From positions 1-64,000 of the forward strand of contig DHHQ01000025.1 of NCBI GenBank assembly GCA_002403375.1: a DNA stretch of 64,000 nucleotides, given 5' to 3'. Under the pieces are notes generated by a model. It was not told where the DNA came from, did not search any database, and saw only the letters and a list, made by a program, of their open reading frames with translations. Each line of letters begins with the position of its first letter. Positions within the stretch are counted from its first letter, which is position 1. A program made the translations under genes and the position numbers. Below are positions 8,609 through 16,347 of this stretch, piece after piece. This DNA comes from Thiobacillus denitrificans (GTDB lineage: Bacteria; Pseudomonadota; Gammaproteobacteria; Burkholderiales; Thiobacillaceae).

Positions 8609-9335
8609 TCCGACAGGGTTGAGGGAAATTGATCGCAGCCGGGTCACGATTTCTGTTTCCGAGATCGCTGGCAGGCGCAGCTTCATTCTCGATCGACTCG
8701 ATCTCAAGGATGCCGACCTTGCCGGAAATCTGAAGGTTTTCGTTGTTGCCAAGGCCGGCAACACGAATGCCCGTTATGACATGGGGACGCTTTCTAGCCT
8801 GTCGCATGAGAGTAGACCCCTTGATGGGTTGGATCGCTCCCAGCCACTGCGCTTCCGGGTTTTGTTGCATGAGGAAGGCAATCCAAAACTCGTAGCATCG
8901 ATCGAAAATCTGCGGGCGCGTGATGATTCACAAAGCGAGAGCCTGCTGCCAATGGAACCAGCTGATTTGGGGGAACGAATCTGGAGGCTGGTTGTTGATG
9001 AAAATGGCCCAATCCTGCAATTTAACTCGATGGTATTTCCCAGTGCGGCCGGCGCAGAAAACTACATCCCTTTCGGGGCATTGGTTCTCCCGGAGGCGCT
9101 TCGGCTCGCGATGGAGAGGATTGCCAGCGAGCCGGGATGTCTCGAGGACGAAGGCGATCCATGGAGCATGTGGGCCGGCTGGCTTGATGCGATCGGCGCA
9201 GACCGTCCGCCATCAGATGACGATGAGGAGGCAAGGGCCATATGGTGCAATCGCGTAGTGGATCGCTTTTGCGGCCACTTCAAATTTGCCTCGCGTCTTC
9301 AGGCAGATCTGTTAAAGGGGGCTGGAAGTGATTAA
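8583..9335 (+). CDS. Unrecognised protein, defence-island operon gene 3
   Basis: 250 residues, soluble, no motif I recognise. The N-terminal half looks beta-rich (GHLSARSNPTG, RVTISVSEIAG, FVVAKAGNTNARYDMGTL). The middle has a run typical of structural rather than catalytic proteins (LRFRVLLHEEGNPKLVASIENLRA). The C-terminal half looks helical, with tryptophans (DPWSMWAGWLDAIGA). No nuclease, helicase or protease signature was seen. It starts 26 bases inside the ATPase gene (GGAGAA six bases upstream of the ATG) and overlaps the next start, so it is made together with the ATPase and third protein, probably as a complex subunit. Confidence 0.75.
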   Translation: MGHLSARSNPTGLREIDRSRVTISVSEIAGRRSFILDRLDLKDADLAGNLKVFVVAKAGNTNARYDMGTLSSLSHESRPLDGLDRSQPLRFRVLLHEEGNPKLVASIENLRARDDSQSESLLPMEPADLGERIWRLVVDENGPILQFNSMVFPSAAGAENYIPFGALVLPEALRLAMERIASEPGCLEDEGDPWSMWAGWLDAIGADRPPSDDDEEARAIWCNRVVDRFCGHFKFASRLQADLLKGAGSD

Positions 9336-10068
9336 GACGAGACAGCTGAATGCGGAAGGAATCGCTGAGTTTGTCAAGTGGCTAGAGAGGCCGGTTGGTG
9401 AAAGTCCCCCAGCAGAGCTTCTCGACAGCGAGGCGCTGACTGAACCATTTGGTGACTATTGCATTGACGCGGCGCGTGAATTCAGTTCGCGCCTTGAATT
9501 CGGGAATTATTTGAATGACCTATTCGATGGGGCCGACTTCAATGGCCTGATGTCGCCAGACAGTGACGGCCTTTGGGCGTGGCTGGCGGTGGTCTACTTC
9601 AAGCAGTTGGCGGCAAGAAAGGTCAGACGGTCTGAGCACTATGTTGTGACGAGGAAGGGCTCCGCAGGATCATTGGCCTATCGCCATGCAGTTCGCACAT
9701 CATATGAACTGTTCCACATTCATCGCGAGCACGCACAAATTTGTCTCAAGAGCCCGATGTATACGTTTGGTGATATGGCCGAGCAACTCGCCTCACGCCA
9801 GGCAATCGCACACAACAGGGGCTTTTTTCAGACCGCGTTTGAACTCTACATTAGAGGAGGAAAGCTACTAAGTGGGGCGTCGTCCAAGCCACGGAAACCA
9901 AAGGACAGAAAGCCAGGCGACAGTGTTGGGCTAGGTAGTGTCAGGCGGCTTGCTGTCGCACTACAAAGGTTGGACCTCACCTATGACACCGAGGATATGG
10001 GGTCAGCTCAGATGAAGGCCGTTCTGCCACGCGAGTTCAGGAAATATATGGTGCGCGCGCAGGAGTAA
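9328..10068 (+). CDS. Unrecognised helical protein, defence-island operon gene 4
   Basis: 246 residues from a GTG start (GGGGG upstream) that overlaps the previous stop by eight bases. Visible conserved-looking blocks are DGLWAWLAVVYFKQLAARKV near residue 73, AYRHAVRTSYELFHIH around 115-130, and FGDMAEQLASRQAIAHNRGF around 150-170. A Lys/Pro-rich linker (SKPRKPKDRKPGD) follows, then a C-terminal helical piece. The block order reminds me of the DUF6339 family, found near restriction-like genes, but that is memory only. No catalytic motif of a known nuclease is evident, though RxxH/NR residues are present. It closes the plus-strand operon and is convergent with the methyltransferase. Confidence 0.75.
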   Translation: MIKTRQLNAEGIAEFVKWLERPVGESPPAELLDSEALTEPFGDYCIDAAREFSSRLEFGNYLNDLFDGADFNGLMSPDSDGLWAWLAVVYFKQLAARKVRRSEHYVVTRKGSAGSLAYRHAVRTSYELFHIHREHAQICLKSPMYTFGDMAEQLASRQAIAHNRGFFQTAFELYIRGGKLLSGASSKPRKPKDRKPGDSVGLGSVRRLAVALQRLDLTYDTEDMGSAQMKAVLPREFRKYMVRAQE

Positions 10069-10223
10069 GTGTGCGCCGCCTTCGGGCTTGTCCGATTCTT
10101 AACGTGCCGCCGATCCGAGAATTGTTAGCGCAGAAACTTGTGGTCCTCATCCCGTAGCCATGCCATTTTCACGGGATGTTGGTGATTACGCTACGCTAAG
10201 TTCCTGATGGGCTGGGCGGAGAA

Positions 10224-11783
10224 TTAAGACGCTTGCGCAAGCAAGGGTCTTACGAGCTGCGCAATCTTGAACGCCAGTAGCGGGGGAACGGCGTTACCCA
10301 CCTGATGGAACTGCTGAGTCCGATTCCCCTGGAAGAAATAGTTATCGGGGAATGTCTGCAGTCTGGCTGCCTCACGTACCGTCAGACTCCGACATTGTGA
10401 TGCGTCAGGATGGATGAAGTAGTGTCCATCCTTGGCAATGTGGCTGGTTACGGTTGTGGCAGGGCGGTTGCCGAGCTGGACTCTGAAACGGTCGGCAAAC
10501 TTGCCGCTCTCCCAGTTCTTGTGATCGGGACGAAGGCCAGACAGATTGAACGCCGCATGGCCTTTTGGAGAGATTTCATGGACGGTTGCGTACGCGGCGG
10601 CATATAGATAGCGGCGAAGATCCGAAGTCATGTGACCTCTGGCTTCGTGATTCAGCCATACCCTCAGGTTCTTGTCGTGGTACCAACTCCCCAACCTTGA
10701 AGCTGTTGCCAAGGTGGCTTCCGGTCGGCCCAGCCGTAACCCGCCATGGTCAAGGTCACTCGCTATGCGTGGCGCAATTGTTTGAAACACCTCTGCAAGT
10801 TCTTTCAGCTCTTCCCTTGAGGCTGCTTCGTTCAGGAGCCCGCGCAAATGCTGCTTTACCGCAAAGGCCCATTTTTCGGAGTCGTCCTCCTCTTTGCTGA
10901 GTTTGCTGCGCAATGGCGGCATGCCAGAGATTGCGTCGTTCACCGTTGCCATATTTGTTTCCTGCAAGCATCCTGGAGCGACCCTGATGTCTTCCCTTAT
11001 GCCCAGCAGGATGACCCTGTGCCTTGCCTGTGGAATTCCGAATTTCTCGGACCGGATGATGTAATCATGGACATCGATGTCGTCAGGGGCCATGCCCCGC
11101 TCATATACCGTTGGTACGACCAAGGAATGGATTCTGTAACCATGGCCGGGAGCCAGTCCGAAAGCGCGGTTGGGATCCGCCAAGTCACGCAAAATCGTAT
11201 GGAATATCTGCTGCCCTCCAACCCGGGATGACAGGATACCCTTTACGTTTTCCATGACGAAAACGGCCGGTTTGTATCGCTGAATGATTTTCAGATATTC
11301 GCGATACAGAAAGTGGCGATGATCATCCTCAGCGCAATAATCGGCCTTGCCACGATTTCTTGCGCGGCCGACCAATGAATAGGCCTGGCACGGGGGGCCA
11401 CCAATCAGAACCCATGGCTTTGAAGGCCCCAATTTGGAATTGTCCAGAATCGTGTTCAACTCTCGGTTCCCTTCGGCAGAGCCGAGAGTGATGCGACGCG
11501 CTTCCCTTTCTGCCTCTTCCCAGGCTCCTGCTGTCTTGCTGTTCCACGGCTGTTTTGCTTCGCCGTTGCAGAATTGATAGTAGCTATCTAGAGCCCGGCC
11601 ACCTTGTCGTTTCAGAATGCGGTAAAAGGAACGCAGGCGAAGCGTCTGATGGGCGGAGCCTTCCATCTCGGCAGAAACAAGGATCCTGAAGGCGTTCCCT
11701 TCCTCAAGGGATGAGAAGCCTTCGCCCAGGCCCCCGGGGCCTGCAAAGAGATCAACGATGGGGATGGGGCTGCGTTTTGACAT
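10224..11783 (-). CDS. DNA (cytosine-5) methyltransferase
   Basis: 519 residues with the standard m5C motif order. Motif I is DLFAGPGGLGEGF (11-23), motif IV is GGPPCQAYS with the catalytic Cys at 132, motif VI is MENVKG (177-182), motif VIII is QARHRVILLGIR and motif X is QVGNAVPPLLA near the end. The long region between VIII and X should contain the target-recognition domain; the site cannot be read from it. The enzyme should protect host DNA in a restriction-modification setting. I chose the ATG at 11783; a TTG seven codons upstream is also open. It is divergent from vsr (42-bp gap) and convergent with the ATPase operon. Confidence 0.92.
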   Translation of the reverse strand: MSKRSPIPIVDLFAGPGGLGEGFSSLEEGNAFRILVSAEMEGSAHQTLRLRSFYRILKRQGGRALDSYYQFCNGEAKQPWNSKTAGAWEEAEREARRITLGSAEGNRELNTILDNSKLGPSKPWVLIGGPPCQAYSLVGRARNRGKADYCAEDDHRHFLYREYLKIIQRYKPAVFVMENVKGILSSRVGGQQIFHTILRDLADPNRAFGLAPGHGYRIHSLVVPTVYERGMAPDDIDVHDYIIRSEKFGIPQARHRVILLGIREDIRVAPGCLQETNMATVNDAISGMPPLRSKLSKEEDDSEKWAFAVKQHLRGLLNEAASREELKELAEVFQTIAPRIASDLDHGGLRLGRPEATLATASRLGSWYHDKNLRVWLNHEARGHMTSDLRRYLYAAAYATVHEISPKGHAAFNLSGLRPDHKNWESGKFADRFRVQLGNRPATTVTSHIAKDGHYFIHPDASQCRSLTVREAARLQTFPDNYFFQGNRTQQFHQVGNAVPPLLAFKIAQLVRPLLAQAS

Positions 11784-11825
11784 TGCTTCTTTTACTTTCA
11801 ACAACTCCGTGCCAGGTTACCAGGA

Positions 11826-12275
11826 ATGGTGGACATAGTCGATAGCAGAACCCGCTCTCGCATGATGGCGGGCATCAGGGGAAGAAACACCAAACCGGAA
11901 TTGCAGGTGCGGCGCTATCTGCATTCGCGAGGGTTCCGCTACCGATTGCATGACGGGAAGTTGCCGGGCAGTCCTGACATCATCATGCCAAAGTACAAGT
12001 TACTGATATTTGTGCACGGCTGCTTCTGGCACAGGCACCAAGGGTGCCGATACGCGACTGATCCTGCCCAAAATCGTGAGAAGTGGGAGGAGAAGTTCAG
12101 ACAGAATGTCGAAAGAGACCACAAGCAAGTAAAGCAATTGATCGATTTGGGCTGGAGGGTGCTTGTCATATGGGAATGCGGGCTCAGGTCGCCCAGCTCA
12201 GATCTTTCATGGCTGCCTGAACATATCAAGCAGGGGGCTGGATCATATGCTGAATGGCCAAGTGGAACGTCCTGA
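11826..12275 (+). CDS. vsr: Very-short-patch mismatch endonuclease Vsr
   Basis: 149 residues, full length for Vsr. It has the recognition helix region TRSRMMAGIRGRNTKPE, the catalytic aspartate D51 in LPGSPDIIMPKYK, H64 and H69 in FVHGCFWHRHQGC, and the C-terminal VIWECGL. The structural zinc ligands C66, H71, C74 and C118 are all present. Vsr nicks 5' of T in T:G mismatches produced by deamination of m5C at sites of its partner methyltransferase, so pairing with the divergent dcm-type gene is expected. It can also be a clue that the locus behaves as a type II m5C restriction system. Confidence 0.93.
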   Translation: MVDIVDSRTRSRMMAGIRGRNTKPELQVRRYLHSRGFRYRLHDGKLPGSPDIIMPKYKLLIFVHGCFWHRHQGCRYATDPAQNREKWEEKFRQNVERDHKQVKQLIDLGWRVLVIWECGLRSPSSDLSWLPEHIKQGAGSYAEWPSGTS

Positions 12276-12299
12276 CCTCTTCTGCGGGTGGTGATTCTA

Positions 12300-12464
12300 A
12301 CTGCTATACGCTCAACTGCATCTCCGCCGTCAGCGCTCGCCCGCCGGCGTTTTCGGATCGCGAAGAACGCGGCCATCACGGGCCGCGGCACCAACCTGAA
12401 CCTCATGGGGCCGGTGAGCCGGCCCGATCAGGTCCTCCACAACGCGCATCCAGATGTCGTCCAT
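12300..12464 (-). pseudogene. Frameshifted remnant of a conserved small membrane-associated protein
   Basis: On the minus strand the frame opens with MDDIWMRVVEDLIG and then shifts by one base to continue as MRFRLVPRPVMAAFFAIR. I recognise the combined pattern (MDDIWMRVVEDLIGR, LTGPMRFRLVLQP, AAFFAIR) as a common proteobacterial hypothetical protein. The extra G is in the run at about 12419-12424. After AAFFAIR the homology ends within about 20 codons, near the end of vsr. It is therefore both frameshifted and 3'-truncated, probably by insertion of the defence island. Confidence 0.6.
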
Positions 12465-12715
12465 CGCGCGTCCCCTATACGCGGTTCCACTGTGCAATCC
12501 AGACGGGCTTGCGCGATCAAGAGCACGCGCCCGGCCTGATCCGGGCCGGTGACCGGCGCCATCCAAAATAAAGTTGAACCTATTCGCCAAACGGGCCTCT
12601 GACTTGCATCTGTAGGATTCAAGACGTTTTAGCGGTGCCTCTGGTTGTCGACTTTTCCTTGATATTCAATGGATCGGGCATGTTGCCCAAGCAGGTTTAT
12701 TAAAGGAAATACACA

Positions 12716-12919
12716 ATGGAAACAGGTACTGTTAAGTGGTTCAACGACGCCAAGGGCTTTGGTTTTATTACGCCGGACGGCGGTGGCGAGGATCTCTTCG
12801 CGCACTTCTCGGCGATCCAGGCAGGCGGCTTCAAGTCGCTGCAGGAAAACCAGCGCGTCAGCTTTGATGTCGTCCCCGGCCCCAAGGGCAAGCAGGCTGC
12901 AAACATCCAGGCTGCGTAA
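12716..12919 (+). CDS. Cold-shock protein (CspA family)
   Basis: A 67-residue single cold-shock domain. RNP1 is KGFGFI (residues 13-18) and RNP2 is DLFAHF; the opening METGTVKWFNDAKGFG is diagnostic. It binds single-stranded RNA/DNA and melts mRNA secondary structure. AAAGGA lies before the start codon, after an AT-rich leader such as csp genes often have. A strong terminator follows 25 bases after the stop. It is a stand-alone gene at the boundary between the AT-richer island and the GC-rich chromosome. Confidence 0.95.
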   Translation: METGTVKWFNDAKGFGFITPDGGGEDLFAHFSAIQAGGFKSLQENQRVSFDVVPGPKGKQAANIQAA

Positions 12920-12941
12920 ACACGCAGTAGGCTGAATCAAG

Positions 12942-12966
12942 AAACCCCGGCGTGCCGGGGTTTTTT
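12942..12966 (+). terminator. Rho-independent terminator of the cold-shock gene
   Basis: AAACCCCGG, tetraloop CGTG, CCGGGGTTT form a 9-bp stem, followed by a run of six T (12961-12966). It is placed directly after the cold-shock gene and is oriented for it. Confidence 0.9.
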
Positions 12967-12984
12967 GTTGCCTGCGCTGGGCGG

Positions 12985-13091
12985 GCAGCGAGGTGGAGAC
13001 GGGTTTCGTCCTGCTCATCCAGCCAGGCGGTGACCCGCGGCGCGGGGGATTGCTTGGGGTATTCGGAGAGGACGCAGGTATCCAGCAGTCA
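12985..13091 (-). pseudogene. N-terminal remnant of a VapC/FitB-type PIN toxin
   Basis: Reading the minus strand from 13088 gives LLDTCVLSEYPKQSPAPRV followed by TAWLDEQDETRLHLA. This is the characteristic first 35 residues of FitB/VapC PIN toxins, including the first metal-binding Asp. After that the frame runs into the cold-shock gene terminator and no more PIN sequence follows. The toxin has thus lost its C-terminal three quarters and cannot be active. It directly abuts the XRE antitoxin-like gene, so an old toxin-antitoxin pair has lost its toxin. Confidence 0.65.
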
Positions 13092-13538
13092 GCTCATGGC
13101 TCGGCGTTGCGGCCGGTGTCCGGGCTGAGGGCGCTCGGCTTGCGGCAGTGCGGCTGAGGGCTTGCCCCGGCGCGGGCGGGCCGTCTCGACGCCCTCCACG
13201 GTTTTCTTCGCGGCGGGCTTGCCCTTGGGCTTGACGGTCTTCCTTGTCTCGTGAGGCGGTGCGAGCCGGATGTCCACGCCACGGCCCAGTGCTGCCGCCG
13301 CGCTGGCCAGGGTGGTCAGCGTCAATCCGGGGTCGTTCTCGTCGAGCAGGCGGTTGAGTGCTGCCCGGCTGGTATGCATGCGCGCGGCAAGTTGGGCCTT
13401 AGTCAGTTGCTGGGCTTTCATTTCCTCGGCGATCTGCCAGGCGATGACGCGCTTGAGGGCGACGGCGGTCACTTCTTCCAGCATGGCTTCCTTCTGCAGG
13501 AAGTCGTCAAAGCTGCTGCCGATGTTTTGCTTGCCCAT
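13089..13538 (-). CDS. XRE/HTH transcriptional regulator (antitoxin-like)
   Basis: 149 residues. Residues 1-30 are a helical lead-in (MGKQNIGSSFDDFLQKEAML). An XRE/HigA-type helix-turn-helix follows at about 45-90 (QQLTKAQLAARMHTSRAALNRLLDENDPGLTLTTLASAAAALGR, shown over several helices). The C-terminal 50 residues are a basic, low-complexity tail (KPKGKPAAKKT, RPRRGKPS) unlike compact HigA proteins. GGCCA precedes the ATG rather than a classical SD. It probably binds its own promoter. With the adjacent toxin dead, it is an orphan antitoxin or a simple regulator. Confidence 0.8.
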   Translation of the reverse strand: MGKQNIGSSFDDFLQKEAMLEEVTAVALKRVIAWQIAEEMKAQQLTKAQLAARMHTSRAALNRLLDENDPGLTLTTLASAAAALGRGVDIRLAPPHETRKTVKPKGKPAAKKTVEGVETARPRRGKPSAALPQAERPQPGHRPQRRAMS

Positions 13539-13638
13539 GGTCTGGCCTCTCTTTGCTTCACCTATCCCCCATTGAGCGTATCAATATTGGTACGTTTGCA
13601 CAAGGAAAGCTGCGGGGCCGCGGGCGAGGGCGACTGCT

Positions 13639-13893
13639 TTACCCCCTCAGCCGCACCCGCCTCTCCACCGTCAGCACGTCGCCCGCCGCATCCACCACCG
13701 CATAGAGCCTGGGCTGCGGGCGGCCGGCCCAGGAGGGGCCGGGGACGGGGCTGTCGAGGTAGACCACCTGCGCACCGTCGAGGTGCTGCTCGACCTGGCC
13801 GCGGGCGAGCAGATCGTTGAGGGCGTCGATTGAGATCCCGCGCTGCTTCATGCGACTGAAGGCGAGGGGGCTGATCTTTCCGAGCTTCATCAT
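13639..13893 (-). CDS. Small conserved protein divergent from lexA
   Basis: 84 residues, MMKLGKISPLAFSRMKQRG then SIDALNDLLARGQVE and a C-terminal sheet ending LTVERRVRLRG. The layout (helix, then hydrophobic strands) resembles small DUF4258-type proteins, but I do not assign a function. GGAG precedes the ATG pair. It diverges from lexA, and the two SOS boxes between them could control both genes. A degraded copy of its first ~15 codons exists at 55832-55969, next to imuA, showing that this intergenic unit was duplicated. Confidence 0.65.
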   Translation of the reverse strand: MMKLGKISPLAFSRMKQRGISIDALNDLLARGQVEQHLDGAQVVYLDSPVPGPSWAGRPQPRLYAVVDAAGDVLTVERRVRLRG

Positions 13894-13965
13894 GGGGGGT
13901 CTCCTGGTTGCCTGCACCGCGCGATGCAGGCTGCGCATTGGCGTTTTCCGGTTTCGGTATTTATA

Positions 13966-13997
13966 CTGTATACGCATACAACTGTAAATATATACAG
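13966..13997 (+). promoter_or_regulatory. Two tandem LexA-binding (SOS) boxes
   Basis: CTGTATACGCATACAA (13966-13981) matches CTGT-N8-ACAG with one mismatch in the last base. CTGTAAATATATACAG (13982-13997) matches perfectly. They are head-to-tail with no spacer, 17 bases before lexA. Double boxes are typical of tightly autoregulated lexA promoters. Confidence 0.9.
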
Positions 13998-14014
13998 TAA
14001 TCGGAGGAAGACCC

Positions 14015-14617
14015 ATGCGAGACCTGACCCCCCGCCAGCAAGAAATCCTGAATCTGATCCGCGAGTGGATCGACACCACCGGCCTGCCACCGACGCGCGC
14101 GGAGATCGCGCAGCGCTTCGGCTTCAGTTCGCCGAACGCGGCCGAGCAGCATCTCAAGGTGCTGGCGAAGAAGGGCGTGCTGGAGCTGGTGCCGGGCACC
14201 TCGCGCGGCATCCGGCTGCCGGGCGGCGGCGGGGTGCCGCTGGTGGGTCACGTCGCCGCGGGCAGCCCGATCCTGGCGCAGGAGAACATCGAGCGGCACT
14301 ACCAGTTCGACGCCGCGATGTTCAGCCCGCGCGCGGACTACCTGCTCAAGGTGCGCGGCATGAGCATGAAGGACGCCGGCATCCTCGACGGCGACCTGCT
14401 CGCGGTGCACCGCAGCGCCGAAGCCAAGGCCGGGCAGATCGTGGTGGCGCGGATCGGCGAGGAGGTCACCGTCAAGCGCTTCAAGCAGCGCGGCCATACC
14501 GTGCAGCTGCTGCCGGAAAACCCCGACTTCACACCGATCGAGGTCGACCTGACGCGCCAGGAGCTGGTCATCGAGGGCATCGCGGTCGGGGTGATCCGCA
14601 ACGGCAAGAGCCTGTAG
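14015..14617 (+). CDS. lexA: SOS-response repressor LexA
   Basis: 200 residues, full length. The N-terminal winged HTH is TPRQQEILNLIREWID with recognition region PTRAEIAQRFGFSSPNAAEQHL. The self-cleavage site is A82-G83 in GHVAAGSP. The catalytic dyad is S117 in RGMSMKDAG and K154 in VTVKRFKQ. On RecA-ssDNA activation LexA cleaves itself and derepresses SOS genes, including the imuA-imuB-dnaE2 cassette at 56 kb with its perfect box. GGAGGAAG lies 7 bases before the ATG. Two SOS boxes upstream show autoregulation. The C-terminus GVIRNGKSL is echoed in the lexA vestige at 56064-56144. Confidence 0.97.
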   Translation: MRDLTPRQQEILNLIREWIDTTGLPPTRAEIAQRFGFSSPNAAEQHLKVLAKKGVLELVPGTSRGIRLPGGGGVPLVGHVAAGSPILAQENIERHYQFDAAMFSPRADYLLKVRGMSMKDAGILDGDLLAVHRSAEAKAGQIVVARIGEEVTVKRFKQRGHTVQLLPENPDFTPIEVDLTRQELVIEGIAVGVIRNGKSL

Positions 14618-14678
14618 ACGCATTCGCGGCCGCTGCGGCCGCATTCACGAACGGCGGTTTGGCGAGGGAGGGATCACG

Positions 14679-15640
14679 ATGAGCGCAGGGCTGGGTGAGG
14701 TGGTTCTGTATCGGACGGCCGATGGCGGGCCGGCGCTGGATGTGCGGCTGGAACAGGATACGGTGTGGCTAACGCAGGCCCAGATGGCCGAGGTGTTCGG
14801 GCGGGAGCGCTCTGTCCTGACCAAGCACGTCAACAACGTGTTCAAGGAAGGCGAGTTGGACAAGGAAAGCAATGTGCAAATTTTGCACATTGCAGGTTCC
14901 GACAAGCCAGTGACTTTCTACAACCTCGACGTCATCATTTCCGTCGGCTATCGCGTCAAATCGCAGCGCGGCACCCAGTTCCGCATCTGGGCCACCAACG
15001 TGCTGCGCCAGCATCTGGTGCAGGGCTATACCGTGCATGCGCAGCGGCTGAAGGAGCTCAACCAGGCGGTGCGGCTGGTCGCCGACGTGGCGCATCGCCG
15101 CGCGCTGAGTGGCGACGAGGCGACTGCGCTGCTCGAGGTGGTGGCGGACTATGCCTACGCGCTGGAGGTGCTGGACGACTACGACCACCAGCGGGTGCGC
15201 CTGGGCGAGGTGTCGCCTGGCCCGGTGGCGGCGCTGGATCTCGACGAGGCGCGCCAGGTGATCGTGCGCATGGGCGAGCGCTTCGGCGCCACCGGGCTGT
15301 TCGGCCGGGAAAAGGACGACGGACTGGAAGGCTCGCTGTCGGCCGTGATGCAGACCTTCGGCGGGCAGGAGGTCTATCCCAGCCTGGAGGAAAAGGCGGC
15401 GCACCTCTTGTATTTCCTCGTGAAGAACCACCACTTCGTCGACGGCAACAAGCGCTTGCGGCGGCGCTGTTCCTGTGGTTCCTGCAGAAGAACCAGGCGC
15501 TCTATCGCGCCGACGGCGGCAAGCGCATCGCCGACAACGCGCTGGTGGCGATGACGCTGCTGATCGCCGAAAGCCGTCCGGACGAGAAGGACGTGCTCAC
15601 AAGGGTGGTGGTGAACCTGATCAACCGGCGCAATCCGTGA
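14679..15640 (+). pseudogene. RhuM-family/Fic-domain protein, frameshifted
   Basis: The first 255 residues are a RhuM-type N-terminal domain (DVRLEQDTVWLTQAQMAEVF, RERSVLTKHVNNVFKEGEL, QRGTQFRIWATNVLRQHLV) followed by a Fic/Doc domain. The Fic active-site motif HHFVDGNKR is intact. Immediately after it (15454-15458) the frame changes: the expected LAAALFLWFLQKN continues one frame over, to NLINRRNP and a TGA at 15640. A single missing base explains this. The present frame would add about 30 unrelated residues. Fic enzymes AMPylate or phosphorylate targets; a truncated version losing helices after the motif is probably inactive. A sequencing error is the alternative. Confidence 0.8.
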
Positions 15641-15697
15641 GGGGCGCTCCATGAGGCTGCCGACGCGTCTGCGCGAAGGTGAAAGGCGGCCTTCTCC

Positions 15698-16303
15698 CTA
15701 GGGTCTGGGCGCCCAGCCTTCGATGAAGGTCGTGATGACCGCGTCGGCCTGTTCCGCCAGATCGAAGCGGTGGTCCGACAGGATCCAGCGAAACGCCAGT
15801 CCCTGCACGGCTGCGATGAGGATGCAGGCATTCTGCTGCGGGACGATGTCCGGGCGGATTTCGCCTTTTTCCTGCGCCGCCGCGATCATGCCGGAGACGA
15901 AGTTGAGGAAGAACATCACCAGTTCGTTCATGCGGTCGCGAAACAGGGGGTCGCCGCTTTGCAGGGCCTCGGAGAACAGCAGGCGGGGGATGCCGGGCTG
16001 CTTCTGGATGAAGCTCAGGTGGGCACGGATCACGGTCTTCAGGCGCTCGAGCGGCGTCAGCTTCTCCAGGCCGAGCCCGGCCATCTCCGCCTGCAGACGC
16101 TCCTGAATGGTGTCGACCAGCGCGACCAGCACGTGGCTCTTGTTGCCGAAGTGCAGGAACAGGGTCGGCTGCGCGATGCCGACGGCCTCGGACAGCGAGC
16201 GGGTCGTGAGCTTGGCCACCCCGTCATGGCGGATGATTTCCATCGCCGCCTCGATGATGTCGTGGCGGCGGACTTCGGCGGATTTTCTTTTCTTGACGGC
16301 CAC
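15698..16303 (-). CDS. TetR-family transcriptional regulator
   Basis: 201 residues. The HTH is at about 12-60 (RHDIIEAAMEIIRHDGVAKL, SLSEAVGIAQPTLFLHFGNK), a textbook TetR DNA-binding domain. An all-helical ligand domain follows. I chose the GTG at 16303 with GGGAG upstream; the frame is open further but without coding character. It is the last gene of a minus-strand operon with DUF2892, FadL-type porin and cytochrome genes. The operon promoter is covered by a 19-bp perfect inverted repeat, the natural candidate operator for this repressor. FadL as target hints at a fatty-acid or aromatic inducer, which is inference. Confidence 0.88.
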   Translation of the reverse strand: MAVKKRKSAEVRRHDIIEAAMEIIRHDGVAKLTTRSLSEAVGIAQPTLFLHFGNKSHVLVALVDTIQERLQAEMAGLGLEKLTPLERLKTVIRAHLSFIQKQPGIPRLLFSEALQSGDPLFRDRMNELVMFFLNFVSGMIAAAQEKGEIRPDIVPQQNACILIAAVQGLAFRWILSDHRFDLAEQADAVITTFIEGWAPRP

Positions 16304-16347
16304 TGCGCTCCCGAGCCGGAAATGTGATCGATAAGTATGCGAGGGGA

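Noticed and set aside
6440..12275. Complete Mza or classical type II restriction-modification system
   Set aside because: No Z1, AIPR-like or recognisable restriction endonuclease gene is present, so I do not give it that name.
13966..14015. Third LexA box upstream of lexA
   Set aside because: Only two 16-base boxes are supported; further CTGT/ACAG words do not have the right spacing.
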